A stretch of 64,000 nucleotides of DNA, from NCBI GenBank assembly GCA_029204225.1, contig CM055107.1, positions 7,722,873 to 7,786,872 on the forward strand, in the 5' to 3' direction. The DNA is from Diphasiastrum complanatum (lineage: Eukaryota > Streptophyta > Lycopodiopsida > Lycopodiales > Lycopodiaceae). A program made the translations under genes and the position numbers. Under the pieces are notes generated by a model. That model was not told the DNA's origin, ran no database searches, and was given only the letters and a program-made list of their open reading frames with translations. The number at the start of each line of letters is the position of its first letter. Within the stretch, counting starts at the first letter, position 1. Of this stretch, positions 30,668 to 41,904 are shown in pieces.

Positions 30668-32780
30668 TTAGCACACAGAATGATTTGATAAAAATCGACG
30701 AGCTTTGACTCCTCCTATGCTAGGTTTACTGGGTACGTTTTCTATTTTTCCCAAAAGCTTTTCATCTTTTTGTATTTTAACATGGCCTTTATGAAGGCCT
30801 GCTTTTGACAACACTTTCTCTAATCGAGCGATTGCTTGTTTTGATGTTGACTCTAGCTTAGTATTCCATGCAAACAAGATATGAAGATATGTTAATTTCT
30901 CTATGATCCTTACCTCTCCATGAAGTGTGCAAATATGCACATTTTGTAAAGGAATTGGTAGTACTAGTTTCCAGTTGGGATCTTCAATGTCTCTTGAAAC
31001 TCTTGTGTTCCTTGAAATGTCATTTGATGATTTCATACAATATACACATGGATGTTTCAAATTTGCTCCATGAGATACATTGAACATACATTTCAATGAC
31101 TTCAAGTCTCCAGCTAAATGCCATTCCACAAAAAATTCACATCTTTCAGGAACACTAAGTACTTTGCCATTCATATGATCCGTTATGATATCTGGATAAC
31201 TTGTTCTGCTAAAAATCTAGGAAAGAACATCGTGATCCTCCTTGATAACCTGTTCAACATATGGAATCACAGGTTTTTATATATTCAAAACAATTACTAA
31301 AAAAAATTTCACATGAATAACAGCTGTTTTTTACCTGAAAACATGCTAGCCACCAGATGTTGTTTTCTGATTGCACATTGAAGTTGAGATCCCTTGAGTT
31401 TGTTGCATTGCTCAATGCTCCATTCATGAGAGTAATACTTACTCTTTCCAACTTTTGTCCTTTTATAACTTCCGGTTCATCTAGCTTGACCACCAGAATA
31501 AGTTTGCTCATACTAACACTTGTAATATTATAGAATTTCACTATAAATCTCAATAAATGAATCAAATCCACAAATAAGTTGTTGGTAGAATTATATGACA
31601 AATTGCCAGACTTTGAATTGTAAATCTCATTGATGTGAAAAGGGATTCCAATGACATTTTGCATACCCTTATTCAATACATCTCTCTCCAATCTTATCTG
31701 AAAAGGGCGAGGAATGGGAAATTTTCTTACGTGCAATTGTCCAGAAGCCCCTATAATAATTTTAGATATACTCGCATATGCCTCCCTGCTAATACCTGAG
31801 AAATCACATGCTCCCTGAATTAGCATTCGGTCGATTACCTTACCAACCTCATTCATCAAAGCCTCAGTGACCTTGGACTTGATTCGAGAATATCGATTAT
31901 TGTCCTATAAAGACTTTGTGGACTTGGTTGTCAATACCGAACTCAGTGATTTTATGATCAGGTCATTATCCTTCAGATGTTGATTTGCAACCAATGTTGA
32001 TCTGCAAATGATTATGAAAATCAAGAAACCAAAATAGGACACATAATAAATGTCATGCTACTTCACAAAACTAAAATAAAACTGATTCATATCAAATCCT
32101 TACTTGAATGCTTGAATCCGTTGGCCTCCATTTAACGAAAGCTCATCAATGTCCTTCAGAATTCTTTTTCGCTTGTTTTTTTTTAATTTCTTATCTAGTA
32201 TGCGAGTTTTTTCTTTTAACTGGTCATTTGATATACGTAATGTCTGAACACCTTGTCGGAATTGATCATTACTTGCATTCAAATTTAATATAATATTATG
32301 TAAATGTGCATTATCTTTTTTTGTTTGTGATAATGCGGTCTCTTTTTCTCTATAGTCAACAAGCAAACCATTTAACATACATTCTAGACTCTGTATTTTC
32401 TAAACAGAGTTTGCAACACCATAAGTTGTCAATCTTTCACAATAACCCAGTAAACCATTTTCTCTGTCACACAAAAACTTTATTAATTGTGTGATATTGG
32501 AATTGTGGAGCTTGCATCGAGCTCGGATCCAATGGATACAAACTTTTGTCAACCCACAAATCGTAATTCTTTCTTTGGTTGATTTTGTGAGTGATCATAT
32601 CAAGTGAAGAAACTGTGGATTCTTTCACTACTCCTCTTTTAGCTATCGGAGCATTCTCGGCATGGAGAACAATGTGTAGATGAAACTGAGACATCTCCGC
32701 AAACATCAATTGACAGACCAAAAAGAAAATAGACACTATTCTTCATCCATGACGTACCTGAGATTCTATGTTTATTCTCT
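30668..32780 (-). pseudogene. Intron-containing, decayed gene; possible DDE-type DNA transposase
   Basis: Four or more exon blocks on the minus strand can be joined at GT-AG sites. The first is about 32600-32104, with C/H-rich KVCIHW..RCKLH, then GLLGYCERL, then a Lys-rich coiled coil to 32104. The second is about 32002-31305 (STLVANQHL; SGISREAYASISKIIIGASGQLHVRK; LILVVKLDEPEV). The third is about 31250-30668 (EWHLAGDLKSLKCMF, HPCVYC, GGVKARRFL). The first intron (about 32103-32003) restores one frame across the junction. Asp in VVKLDEPEV, Asp in GDLKSL and a CXXC after it recall DDE transposases with a zinc insertion, but no Glu was identified and no family is assigned. Three in-frame stops, all TAG (32402-32400, 31907-31905, 31219-31217), interrupt it. 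No terminal inverted repeats were found. Confidence 0.5.
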
Positions 32781-33029
32781 CGCTAGTTAAAACGAGGGAC
32801 ACAATCTCATTTTCAAATTTGAAAAAGTTAATTAATGAGCGTCATAGGTTCTTGAAGTCGCAGTTGCATGCATCATAATCGTGGCATGTTAACTACACAT
32901 TACTAGTAAGGTTAAGCTAAACTGGACCTGAAAGTCCGTCGGAGTTTTAAAATCCGGCATTTTTTTTTGTCCTACGTGGCATTTCTTAGACGGCCCTTTT
33001 GATGTTTGTAACTCTAATGTCTTTAACAA
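32781..33029. other. Short unassigned stretch
   Basis: No gene recognised. TGGACCTGAAAGTCCGTCGG and TTTTAAAATCCGGC at about 32924-32960 are small imperfect palindromes that could be subterminal transposon sequence. Confidence 0.25.
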
Positions 33030-34121
33030 GATCTACCTCACCTTTGGATCTTATCCATTCGGATGTACATGTTTTTTCTCATGAAAGTAATGGAGGTGCT
33101 TTAATGTATGTGACTTTTATAGATGATTGTATATGAAGCTTTTGTAAAGTTCAAGTCTCTAGTGGAAAAGCAACTTAGTTCTTGCATTAAAGCTCTAAGA
33201 TATGATAATCATAGAAGAGTATATCTCCAACAAGATGAGAGACTTTTGTGAGATCAATGGCATTTAGAGAGAGCTCACTTGTCCCTACACCCCCAACAAA
33301 ATGGGGTGGCCGAGAGGAAAAATAGGAGCCTTTGTGAATGTGCAAAGTCTTTAAGACTTGATGCATCTCTACCCATCTCTTTTTGGGGGAGGCCATAACT
33401 TGTGCTAATTACTTATGTAATAGGCTTCCTAGTAGTGCTATTGCTGGGATCTCACCATTTCAAACTTTGTTTGGCAATAAGCCCAGTCTAAAAGATTTTA
33501 AAGTGTTTGGATGTATATGTTATGTCCACATTCCTTTGGAAACTAGAAGGAAAGAAGATGCAACTTCCTTCAAAGAAATATTTGTAGGCTATAGTGAAAA
33601 TAACAAAGGATATAGGATATTTGGTCCTATCTCAAGCAAAGTAAAAGCTAGCAAGGATGTCTTATTTGATGAATCTCAAAGTTACAAGTTGTCTCCAAAT
33701 GCATCTAATCTTTTAGGTGATGAAGATCTTGCAACACCCAAGGAGGAGTCTCTTGAAAATGATCTTTTGGAAAATTAGAATCAAGTTCCAAAGGAACCAA
33801 AAAGGTCCACAAGGAGCAAGGCCGAGCCTTTAAGGCTCACATACTTTGAGAAAGAGAAGCAAAGGGAAGACAGAACTCCTTCTACCTCTTACTCTTTTCT
33901 AACCACAATGCTTGAAGAGCCATCATGTTATGAAGATTCAAATAGATCACAAGTTTGGAGAGATGCAATGCAAGTAGAGTTTGATGCTTTGATAGATAAT
34001 CAAACTTGAAATCTTGTATACCTTCAATATGGGAAGAAGCCACTTGCATGTAAGTGTTCTATATATTAAAGTATAGTCAAGATGGATCTATAAGTAAGTA
34101 CAAAGCTAGATTGGTTGCTAA
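33030..34121 (+). pseudogene. copia-C integrase and RT start
   Basis: 33035-33135 encodes LDLIHSDVHVFSH and MYVTFIDDC. A small deletion and frameshifts follow, then NGVAERKNRSLCECAKSLRL (in another frame) and 33383-33778 (ANYLCNRLPSSAI; VFGCICYVHIPLETRRKED). 33940-34116 is the start of RT, with a TGA at the Trp of the conserved HTWNLV motif. It closely parallels copia-D residues ~500-830. Confidence 0.88.
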
Positions 34122-34983
34122 TGTTGAAAATTGTCACTTCTCACTTGACATTGGTTCATGTAAATATTGATCAAACATTAGAATATGTTGATGATATGAT
34201 TTCACACGTGTGGAGCATGTTCCCATGTGTGAAAGGATGTACTTTTCATGTTTGTATATATCCAAATTGATTTTGTATCATTCTAGTTAGTGTGAACATG
34301 AAATGACTAGTTTTTAGTCAAGTTGACTAGTCACCTACAAATTAGCTTTTCCTTGCATGTGCATGAGTAAATGCTCCCACATGGCAAGTGGATGTTCACA
34401 TGTGTGTATAGAGTACTAGAAGATAAGAGTTGACCATTTTCCTTAGATCCTATTTTGTAGGGAATATTCCTATATTCTAGGAGACTAGCTTTTTGGATTT
34501 TAGTCATATTCTAGAAGGTCAACTATTGGATAAGGATCAAGGATGGATCAAATGGATAGATATGAGTGATGTGGCACTCTTCACACGTGTGAAGGCCTGC
34601 TGGACTGTACCAGACTCATGGATGTACTTGATCCATAAAAGGATCATCATTTTGCTAAGAAAATTGATGAGACTTTTGCACTCTACACTTTTGTGAGATT
34701 TCTAGTCATTTGTCTTGTGATTTTTATGCATGATTGCTATCTAGTATCATTGTACTTGTTGTTTCAGGTGCAGGCCGTACAGTGGACAGTACTCCACACG
34801 TGTGAAGCCGCTCTCACTAAAAAATGATGTGTTGATCCATTGCTCTTGCTTAAATCCAAGTGTAGTGAATCTAGATCAAGATCTAATGTGTAGAACTTGA
34901 TAGATTCATTGATTAAGCAACCAATAACTCTCTATGATTGTAAAGTACAATCATTATTGTCCTAAAAACTGTAAAATTTATCA
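34122..34983 (+). repeat. 5' LTR of copia-D
   Basis: Starts TGTTGAAAATTG and ends AAATTTATCA. It contains exact CACACGTGTG at 34203-34212, 34582-34591 and 34795-34804, with the variant CACATGTGTG at 34397-34406. A 67-codon ORF at 34493-34696 is repeated identically in the other LTR and is not supported as a gene. Confidence 0.95.
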
Positions 34984-35579
34984 TGGTATCAGAGCTAAGT
35001 AAGAGAGTGATCATTGAATCATAAATCTTGTAAAGATCATTGGCAAAATTTGTTTTTTGGCCAATACTAGTGAGGGCGAGTTCTTCTAGAGTGATAGCTT
35101 GTAATCATTTGGATCAAAACGACTTGGAGGCTGTGTATGTACTTTTCACACGTGTGAAACCGTACAGCAACTTTCAATTCAAGTTACTTTGTGTTTTTTG
35201 GTCCCAAAATCACAATACTAGTTCATTTTTGGTGCTTTTTGAAGCATAGTATTGATCTAGATTCATTCTAACTAATGCCTATGACCAAATAGTGTTTTGG
35301 ATCATTGAAGCATTTCTTTTTAGAGTCTAAGATCAGATCTAAGAGGCTGATTTGTTCAGATCCTTAGTTGAAGTGAAATCTCTAAGAAAAGTGTAAAGCA
35401 ATTTTTTTTTGTGAGAGTGAAAGCTAGAAATTTTTGGTAAGATCTTTGAGTATCATTCAAGCTTGTGTGTTAGTTTGATAGAGACAAGCCTATAGGCATT
35501 CTAGTAAGCTTTAGGCCACTTCATAGATCTTTTAAAATTCAAAAATCTTTGTGATTTTTAAAAGAGCATTCATTCTAAA
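34984..35579 (+). other. copia-D primer-binding site and leader
   Basis: TGGTATCAGAGC (34984-34995) is the initiator-Met tRNA primer site, directly after the LTR. The ~585-base leader has no supported coding sequence and carries one more CACACGTGTG at 35147-35156, downstream of the LTR. Confidence 0.93.
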
Positions 35580-38500
35580 ATGTCATCCATGGGTGGATAT
35601 TTGATGGAACCAAGTGAGAGACTCACTTCCACAAATTATTCCATTTGGAAAGTGAGAATGGAATCACTCCTAGTGATCCATGATCTATATGACATAGTTC
35701 AAGGAGTAGAGGAAGAGCCTCAAACTCCCCAAGAACAAGCCAAATACAAGAAGAGAGCAAGATTAGCTCTACATTGCATAAAGTTAAATGTATGCAATGA
35801 CCTCTTGAAAGAGGTGTCTTCTTGTACCTCATCCAAAGAGGCTTGGGATTCATTAAAGAGCATTTATGAATCCAACAATACTTCAAGAATCCTCATGCTA
35901 AGAAATCAAGTTTTTCAAAGCATGAAAGGAAGTGGAGAGAGTGGACAAGAGTATGTTCTTAGGATCAAATCTCTTAACAAGGAGTTAAGTGCAATAGGAG
36001 AGAAGATCCAAGATCAAGAACTAGTACAAATCATTTTGAATGGTCTAAGTGATGAGTTTACCAACTTAGTCCAATCATTTGCCATTCAAGACTCTCTTCC
36101 ATCCATTGAAAAGTTGCACAATGTTCTTGTGGCCGAGGAGAGTAGGCTTCTACACCTCAAGACAAGAATGGATAGCATGTCACTTAATGGAGGAGAGGAG
36201 AAAGCTAACTTTACATCTAAAGGCAAGAAAAAGAAAAATCCATTCAAGAAAAATCAAGGCAAGGAGGCCGAGATGAAGAATGGAGGATCTACCTCCAAAG
36301 GCAAAGTGAAGAACAAGGCAAAACTAAAGTGTTTCTTTTGTGGAAAGAAAGGACACTTTGCCTCAGAATGCTACTTGAAGAAGAATCAACAAGCCAAAGG
36401 AGATCAAGGGAACATTGCTCAAGAGGAAGAATATGAGGATGGATTCAACACATCCTTAATGGTTGCATCTACACCAACTTCAAGTCAAGACACATGGTGG
36501 ATAGATAGTGGGGCTAGTTCCCACATGTCCTTTAACAAGCATTATTTTTCTACTCTTCTATCTTGTAATGACTCTAAGAAGTCAATATACACTGCTAGTG
36601 ATCAAGCATGCAAGATAGATGGCATAGGATCTATACCTCTTTGTTTAGGCACATCTAAAAGGATAGATCTAGATAATGTTTTGTATGTTCCTACCATTTC
36701 AAGAAACTTGCTTAGTGTAGGACAATTAATGGACAATGGACTAGATGTACATTTCAAGAATGGAGTTTGTTCCATCTTGAAAAATGATAAGTGCATAGCT
36801 AGTGGCATTAAGCAAGGTAGACTTTTCAAGTTGGATGCTAATGTTGCAAGTGAAAGTGTGAACTTGGCTAGGGAGGAGCTAACTCAAGTGGAGCTTTGGC
36901 ATAAGAGATTAGGCCATCCTAATCTTCAATCTATGGAGTCAATGGCAAGCAAGGAACTAGCTCTCGGCCTACCAAGAGCTTTCAAGAAGTGTGGAAAAAT
37001 GTGTGAGGCATGTGGCCTTGCAAAGTCACACAAATCTTCTTACAAGAAATCTTCATCAAGATCTCTCTCTCCCTTGGATCTCATACATTCTGATGTACAT
37101 AGTTTTTCACATGCAAGTAATGGAGGTGCCTTGATGTATGTAACTTTTATAGATGATTGTACTAGATTCACATGGATTGAGTTACTATCAAAGAAAAATC
37201 TTGTTTATGAAGCTTTCATTAAGTTCAAGTCTCTAGTAGAGAAACAACTTAGTACTTCTATCAAAGCACTAAGATGTGATAATGGAGGAGAGTACACCTC
37301 CAATAAAATGAAAGACTTTTGTGAGATCAATGGTATTAAGTTACAATACACTTGTTCCTACACCCCTCAACAAAATGGGGTGGCCGAGAGGAAAAATAGG
37401 AGTCTATGTGAGTGTGCAAAGTCCTTGAGGCTTGATGCATCACTTCCCATCTCATTTTGGGGAGAAGCCATAACATGTGCTAATTATTTGTGTAATAGAC
37501 TTCCTAGTAGTGCTATAGATGGGATCTCACCTTATCAAGCCTTGTTTGATAAGAAACCCAATGTAAAATATTTTAAGATCTTTGGATGTACTTGTTATGT
37601 ACACATTCCTTTGGAGACTAGAAGGAAAGAAGATGCTACCTCCTTCAAAGGAATCTTTGTTGGCTATGGAGAAAATAGCAAGGGATATAGGATATATGAT
37701 CCTACATCCAAGAAAGTAAAGGTAAGCAAGGATGTACTTTTTGATGAGTCACAATTTGCTAAGAGCTTGTCAAATGGATCTAACCCATTGTGCATTGAAG
37801 ATCTTGACAAATCCGAGGAGGATCTTGACAAACCCGAGGAGGATCATGACAAACCCGAGGATGGAGATTTGGATCCAAGTCAAAAGGGGCCAAGAAGATC
37901 ATCAAGGAGCAAGGCCGAGCCCTCAAGGCTTACCTATGTGGACAAGGGAAAGCAAAAGGAAGGCTCTACATCTTCTACCTCTTACTCTTTTTTAGCTACA
38001 TTGATTGAAGAACCATCATCTTTTGAAGAAGCATGTAAATCTAAAGTTTGGAGAGATGCAATGCAAGTAGAGTATGATGCATTAGAAGAAAATCATACTT
38101 GGAATCTTGTAAATCTTCCAAGAGGAAAGAAACCACTTGCATGTAAGTGGATTTATAGAATTAAGTACAATCAAGATGGATCTATTAGTAAATACAAAGC
38201 TAGGCTTGTTGCTAAGGGATTTCTTCAAATAAAAGGATTGGATTATGAAGAAACATTTGCACCTGTAGCTAAGCTTGTAACTATTAGATTAATCATTTGC
38301 ATTGCTACTTTGTTCAAATGGGATCTCTACCAAATGGATGTGACAAATGCCTTCTTGAATGGCTTCTTAGAAGAGGAAATCTACATGATGCAACCCGAGG
38401 GCTTCATCAAGATTGGTGAGGAGCAAAAGGTGTGCTACTTAAGGAAGAGCCTATATGGCTTGAAGCAAGCACCTAGAGCTTGGTACTCTAGGTTGCATGA

Positions 38501-39560
38501 TTTTCTCTATTCCCTTGGCTTTGTACTAAGTGCTTATGAACCTTCTTTATATTTCAAATGTAATGAAGGAAAGATCATCATTTTGGTTCTTTATGTTGAT
38601 GACATCATTATGACAGGAAATGATGATGATGGCATAGGCAAAGTAAAAGTTGACTTATCTAGTGAGTTCAAGATGGTAGATCTAGGCTTCCTAAAGTTTA
38701 TACTTGGGATAGAAGTGTCTAGAAGTAGCAATTGTACTTTCATAAGTCAATCTAAGTATGCTACTTCCATTCTTGAAAGATTTGGTATGAAAGATTGTAA
38801 GGGGATTGACACCCCTATGGAGCATGTTGTGAAAGCAACTAATGAAGGTGATGAAGCATCCTTTGAGGACATCACTCTCTTTAGGAAGCTTATAGGCTCT
38901 CTAATCTATTTAACCATCACTAGACCTGACTTAAGTTTTTGTGTAAGCAAGTTGAGTCAAAGTATGCAAGCTCCTTTAATTCATCATTGGAAAAGTGCCA
39001 AGAGAGTACTTAGATATGTTTCTAGTACTAGATTTTTTGGTATACTTTATGAAGGATCTAACTTGCACTTGAGAGCCTACTCGGATTCAGATTTTGCAGG
39101 TGACAAGATGGATAGGAAGTCCATTAGTGCATTTGCAACATTTCTTTGTGGAGGAGTGATATCTTGGCTTTCCAAAAAGCAAGATACAATCTCACTATCT
39201 TCTTGTGAAGCCGAGTACAAGGCATTGACTTCAACAACCAAAGAGCTCTTATGGCTAAGAAGACTCTTGATGGAACTACATGTGCTAGAGGCCGAGGAGA
39301 TCCCTTACATATTTTGTGACAATCAAGCTTCTCAACAAATTGCTTCAAATCCTATCTTCCATGCTAGAACAAAGCATATTGAGATAGCTCACCACTTTGT
39401 GAGGGAGAAGGTACAATCCAAGGAAGTGCAACTACATCATGTACCATCATCCGAATGCATAGCTGATATCTTAACCAAACCATTGTCCAAAGATCCATTT
39501 TTTAAGTTAAGATATGCTCTTGGAATTGTAGATAGATGTACACTAGATTTGCCAAGTTAG
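35580..39560 (+). CDS. gag-pol: copia-D gag-pol polyprotein
   Basis: A single uninterrupted frame of 1326 codons, the normal length for a plant copia polyprotein. In order: gag core (TNYSIWKVRMESLL), Lys-rich linker, zinc knuckle at about residues 251-264 (CFFCGKKGHFASEC), and retropepsin active site near 309 (WWIDSGASSHM). Then the GAG-pre-integrase HHCC site (WHKRLGH, CEACGLAK), integrase with Asp near 525 (FIDDC), Asp in RCDNGGEY and Glu in NGVAERKN. RT follows with YGLKQAPRAW and catalytic YVDD at about 1005-1008. RNase H has SDSDFAGD, SSCEAEYKAL, CDN and RTKHIEIAHHFVR. It ends TAG with TGA two codons on. All catalytic residues I can check are present. The start ATG follows the leader and aligns with the gag starts of copia-A and copia-E. 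Confidence 0.96.
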   Translation: MSSMGGYLMEPSERLTSTNYSIWKVRMESLLVIHDLYDIVQGVEEEPQTPQEQAKYKKRARLALHCIKLNVCNDLLKEVSSCTSSKEAWDSLKSIYESNNTSRILMLRNQVFQSMKGSGESGQEYVLRIKSLNKELSAIGEKIQDQELVQIILNGLSDEFTNLVQSFAIQDSLPSIEKLHNVLVAEESRLLHLKTRMDSMSLNGGEEKANFTSKGKKKKNPFKKNQGKEAEMKNGGSTSKGKVKNKAKLKCFFCGKKGHFASECYLKKNQQAKGDQGNIAQEEEYEDGFNTSLMVASTPTSSQDTWWIDSGASSHMSFNKHYFSTLLSCNDSKKSIYTASDQACKIDGIGSIPLCLGTSKRIDLDNVLYVPTISRNLLSVGQLMDNGLDVHFKNGVCSILKNDKCIASGIKQGRLFKLDANVASESVNLAREELTQVELWHKRLGHPNLQSMESMASKELALGLPRAFKKCGKMCEACGLAKSHKSSYKKSSSRSLSPLDLIHSDVHSFSHASNGGALMYVTFIDDCTRFTWIELLSKKNLVYEAFIKFKSLVEKQLSTSIKALRCDNGGEYTSNKMKDFCEINGIKLQYTCSYTPQQNGVAERKNRSLCECAKSLRLDASLPISFWGEAITCANYLCNRLPSSAIDGISPYQALFDKKPNVKYFKIFGCTCYVHIPLETRRKEDATSFKGIFVGYGENSKGYRIYDPTSKKVKVSKDVLFDESQFAKSLSNGSNPLCIEDLDKSEEDLDKPEEDHDKPEDGDLDPSQKGPRRSSRSKAEPSRLTYVDKGKQKEGSTSSTSYSFLATLIEEPSSFEEACKSKVWRDAMQVEYDALEENHTWNLVNLPRGKKPLACKWIYRIKYNQDGSISKYKARLVAKGFLQIKGLDYEETFAPVAKLVTIRLIICIATLFKWDLYQMDVTNAFLNGFLEEEIYMMQPEGFIKIGEEQKVCYLRKSLYGLKQAPRAWYSRLHDFLYSLGFVLSAYEPSLYFKCNEGKIIILVLYVDDIIMTGNDDDGIGKVKVDLSSEFKMVDLGFLKFILGIEVSRSSNCTFISQSKYATSILERFGMKDCKGIDTPMEHVVKATNEGDEASFEDITLFRKLIGSLIYLTITRPDLSFCVSKLSQSMQAPLIHHWKSAKRVLRYVSSTRFFGILYEGSNLHLRAYSDSDFAGDKMDRKSISAFATFLCGGVISWLSKKQDTISLSSCEAEYKALTSTTKELLWLRRLLMELHVLEAEEIPYIFCDNQASQQIASNPIFHARTKHIEIAHHFVREKVQSKEVQLHHVPSSECIADILTKPLSKDPFFKLRYALGIVDRCTLDLPS

Positions 39561-39562
39561 AA

Positions 39563-40435
39563 GTGAGGAGGAGTGTTGAAAATTGTCACTTCTCACTTGA
39601 CATTGGTTCATGTAAATATTGATCAAACATTAGAATATGTTGATGATATGATTTCACACGTGTGGAGCATGTTCCCATGTGTGAAAGGATGTACTTTTCA
39701 TGTTTGTATATATCCAAATTGATTTTGTATCATTCTAGTTAGTGTGAACATGAAATGACTAGTTTTTAGTCAAGTTGACTAGTCACCTACAAATTAGCTT
39801 TTCCTTGCATGTGCATGAGTAAATGCTCCCACATGGCAAGTGGATGTTCACATGTGTGTATAGAGTACTAGAAGATAAGAGTTGACCATTTTCCTTAGAT
39901 CCTATTTTGTAGGGAATATTCCTATATTCTAGGAGACTAGCTTTTTGGATTTTAGTCATATTCTAGAAGGTCAACTATTGGATAAGGATCAAGGATGGAT
40001 CAAATGGATAGATATGAGTGATGTGGCACTCTTCACACGTGTGAAGGCCTGCTGGACTGTACCAGACTCATGGATGTACTTGATCCATAAAAGGATCATC
40101 ATTTTGCTAAGAAAATTGATGAGACTTTTGCACTCTACACTTTTGTGAGATTTCTAGTCATTTGTCTTGTGATTTTTATGCATGATTGCTATCTAGTATC
40201 ATTGTACTTGTTGTTTCAGGTGCAGGCCGTACAGTGGACAGTACTCCACACGTGTGAAGCCGCTCTCACTAAAAAATGATGTGTTGATCCATTGCTCTTG
40301 CTTAAATCCAAGTGTAGTGAATCTAGATCAAGATCTAATGTGTAGAACTTGATAGATTCATTGATTAAGCAACCAATAACTCTCTATGATTGTAAAGTAC
40401 AATCATTATTGTCCTAAAAACTGTAAAATTTATCA
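39563..40435 (+). repeat. Polypurine tract and 3' LTR of copia-D
   Basis: A GAGGAGGAG-type tract ends at 39573; the 862-bp LTR is 39574-40435 and repeats 34122-34983 without visible change. Confidence 0.95.
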
Positions 40436-41246
40436 GCTAAAGGGTTTCTTCAAACTAAAGGCATAGATTATGAAGAAACATTTGCTCCTGTTGCAAAGCT
40501 TGTAACCATTAGACTGATCATATGTATTGCTACTTTGTTCAAATAGAATCTCTATCAAATGGATGTGACCAATGCTTTCTTAAATGGCTACTTGGAGGAG
40601 AAAATATATATGTTGCAACTTGAGGGATTCATCAAGGATGGTGAGGAGGACAAGGTTTGTCACTTAAAGAAGAGCCTATATGGCTTGAAGCAAGCACCTA
40701 GAGCTTGGTACACTAGGTTGCATGATTTTCTCTACTCTCTTGGCTTTGTGATTAGATCTTATGAGCCTTCTTTGTACATCAAATGTAATGATGGAAAGAT
40801 CATTATTCTAGTACTTTATGTTGATGATATCATATTGATAGGAAATGATGGTGAAGGCATACGAAATGTTAAAGCTTCTTTGTCTAGTGAATTCAAGATG
40901 GTAGATCTAGGACTTCTTAAGTTCATACTTGAAATAGAAGCTACTAGAGGTAGTGATTTTACTTTTAAAAGTCAATCAAAGTATGCTACTTCCATTCTTG
41001 AAAGGTTTGGCATGAAAGATTGTAAGGGGATTGACACCCCTATGGAGCAAGTTTGTAAAGTTACTAAGGATTGTGATGAGGCATCCTTTGAGGACATCAC
41101 ACTCTTTAGGAAGCTAATAGGCTCCTTAATCTATTTGACAATCACTAGACCAGATTTGAGTTATCATGTAAGCAAGTTAAGTCAATATATGCAAGGTCCT
41201 TTGATGCACCATTGGAAAAGTACCAAGAGAGTGCTTAGATATGTAT
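40436..41246 (+). pseudogene. copia-C reverse transcriptase
   Basis: Resumes in RT directly after the copia-D TSD (KGFLQTKGIDYEETFAPVAK). A TAG replaces the Trp expected before NLYQMDV (about 40545). 40559-41251 is open through DVTNAFLNG, YGLKQAPRAW and an intact YVDD to RVLRYV, where copia-E interrupts. Confidence 0.92.
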
Positions 41247-41896
41247 TGTGAAAGATTTCAGATCCTTAAGATCCAATATACTTGAATGATCTTTGGTTAG
41301 AAAGAGAAATACGCTACCAATCTCACCAATGTAGAAAAATCAGCATCTACACACAATTTGAGATGCAAACACTGATAGAACTTGATCAAACTTGAATGAA
41401 ATGATTATGTACTGTTGTTGTCCATACAAAACCAGCAAGCTACTGTATTTCACACGTGTGGATCCAAAAATAGCTAATATAGATCATTCTACACATAGAA
41501 TTGCAAGCAATCACCAAGATAGTGCACCAATGGATAGTAGAACCCAAGAGAATCATGTATAAGCATGAAATGAAATAGAGAAGAGAGAAGATGACTCTCT
41601 CCATGAGTTACATCTTTTTATAGCAGGTCCAACCCCTATTTGGCCACTTGGCTTTCCCACCAAAATGCTAATCCTACTAATTTTGGGTCTAGATTCAATG
41701 TACCCAACATATTCAAATTGAATCTACTCAAACTCGCATTCTATCTTTCCCACACTTTCAAAAAGTGTCTATTCAAATGAAATTTAGACTAATGAACTTT
41801 GAAAAGTCAACCTCTAAGTCTAAAACAAGTTTTGGCCTCAATATGCCAAATATGGAAATATTGCAAAATGTGATGAAACTAGTTGAATCTTTCACA
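41247..41896 (-). repeat. 3' LTR of copia-E
   Basis: 650 bp, TGTGAAAG...CTTTCACA, with CACACGTGTG at 41451-41460. TTTTTATAGC near 41620 is the minus-strand TATA box region. Confidence 0.93.
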
Positions 41897-41904
41897 CTCC
41901 CTCT

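Larger units (their letters stand above)
34122..40435 (+). mobile_element. Ty1/copia element 'copia-D', full length and apparently intact
   Basis: 6314 bp, with 862-bp LTRs at 34122-34983 and 39574-40435 that look identical by eye. The PBS is at 34984-34995, the gag-pol ORF at 35580-39560, a purine tract GTGAGGAGGAG ends at 39573, and the TSD is a perfect GCTAA. All copia domains are present in one frame. Such a structure means very recent insertion and makes it the best candidate in the window for an autonomous element and possible helper. It landed in the RT region of copia-C, a member of its own family. Confidence 0.96.
34117..40440. repeat. Target-site duplication GCTAA around copia-D
   Basis: GCTAA at 34117-34121 and 40436-40440 flanks the LTR ends exactly. 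The site lies in RT codons of copia-C (LVAKGF). Confidence 0.95.

Noticed and set aside
34493-34696. 67-codon ORF in both copia-D LTRs (also 39945-40148)
   Set aside because: The identical copies follow from LTR duplication; no domain, and the ORF is not kept in the related copia-C LTR.
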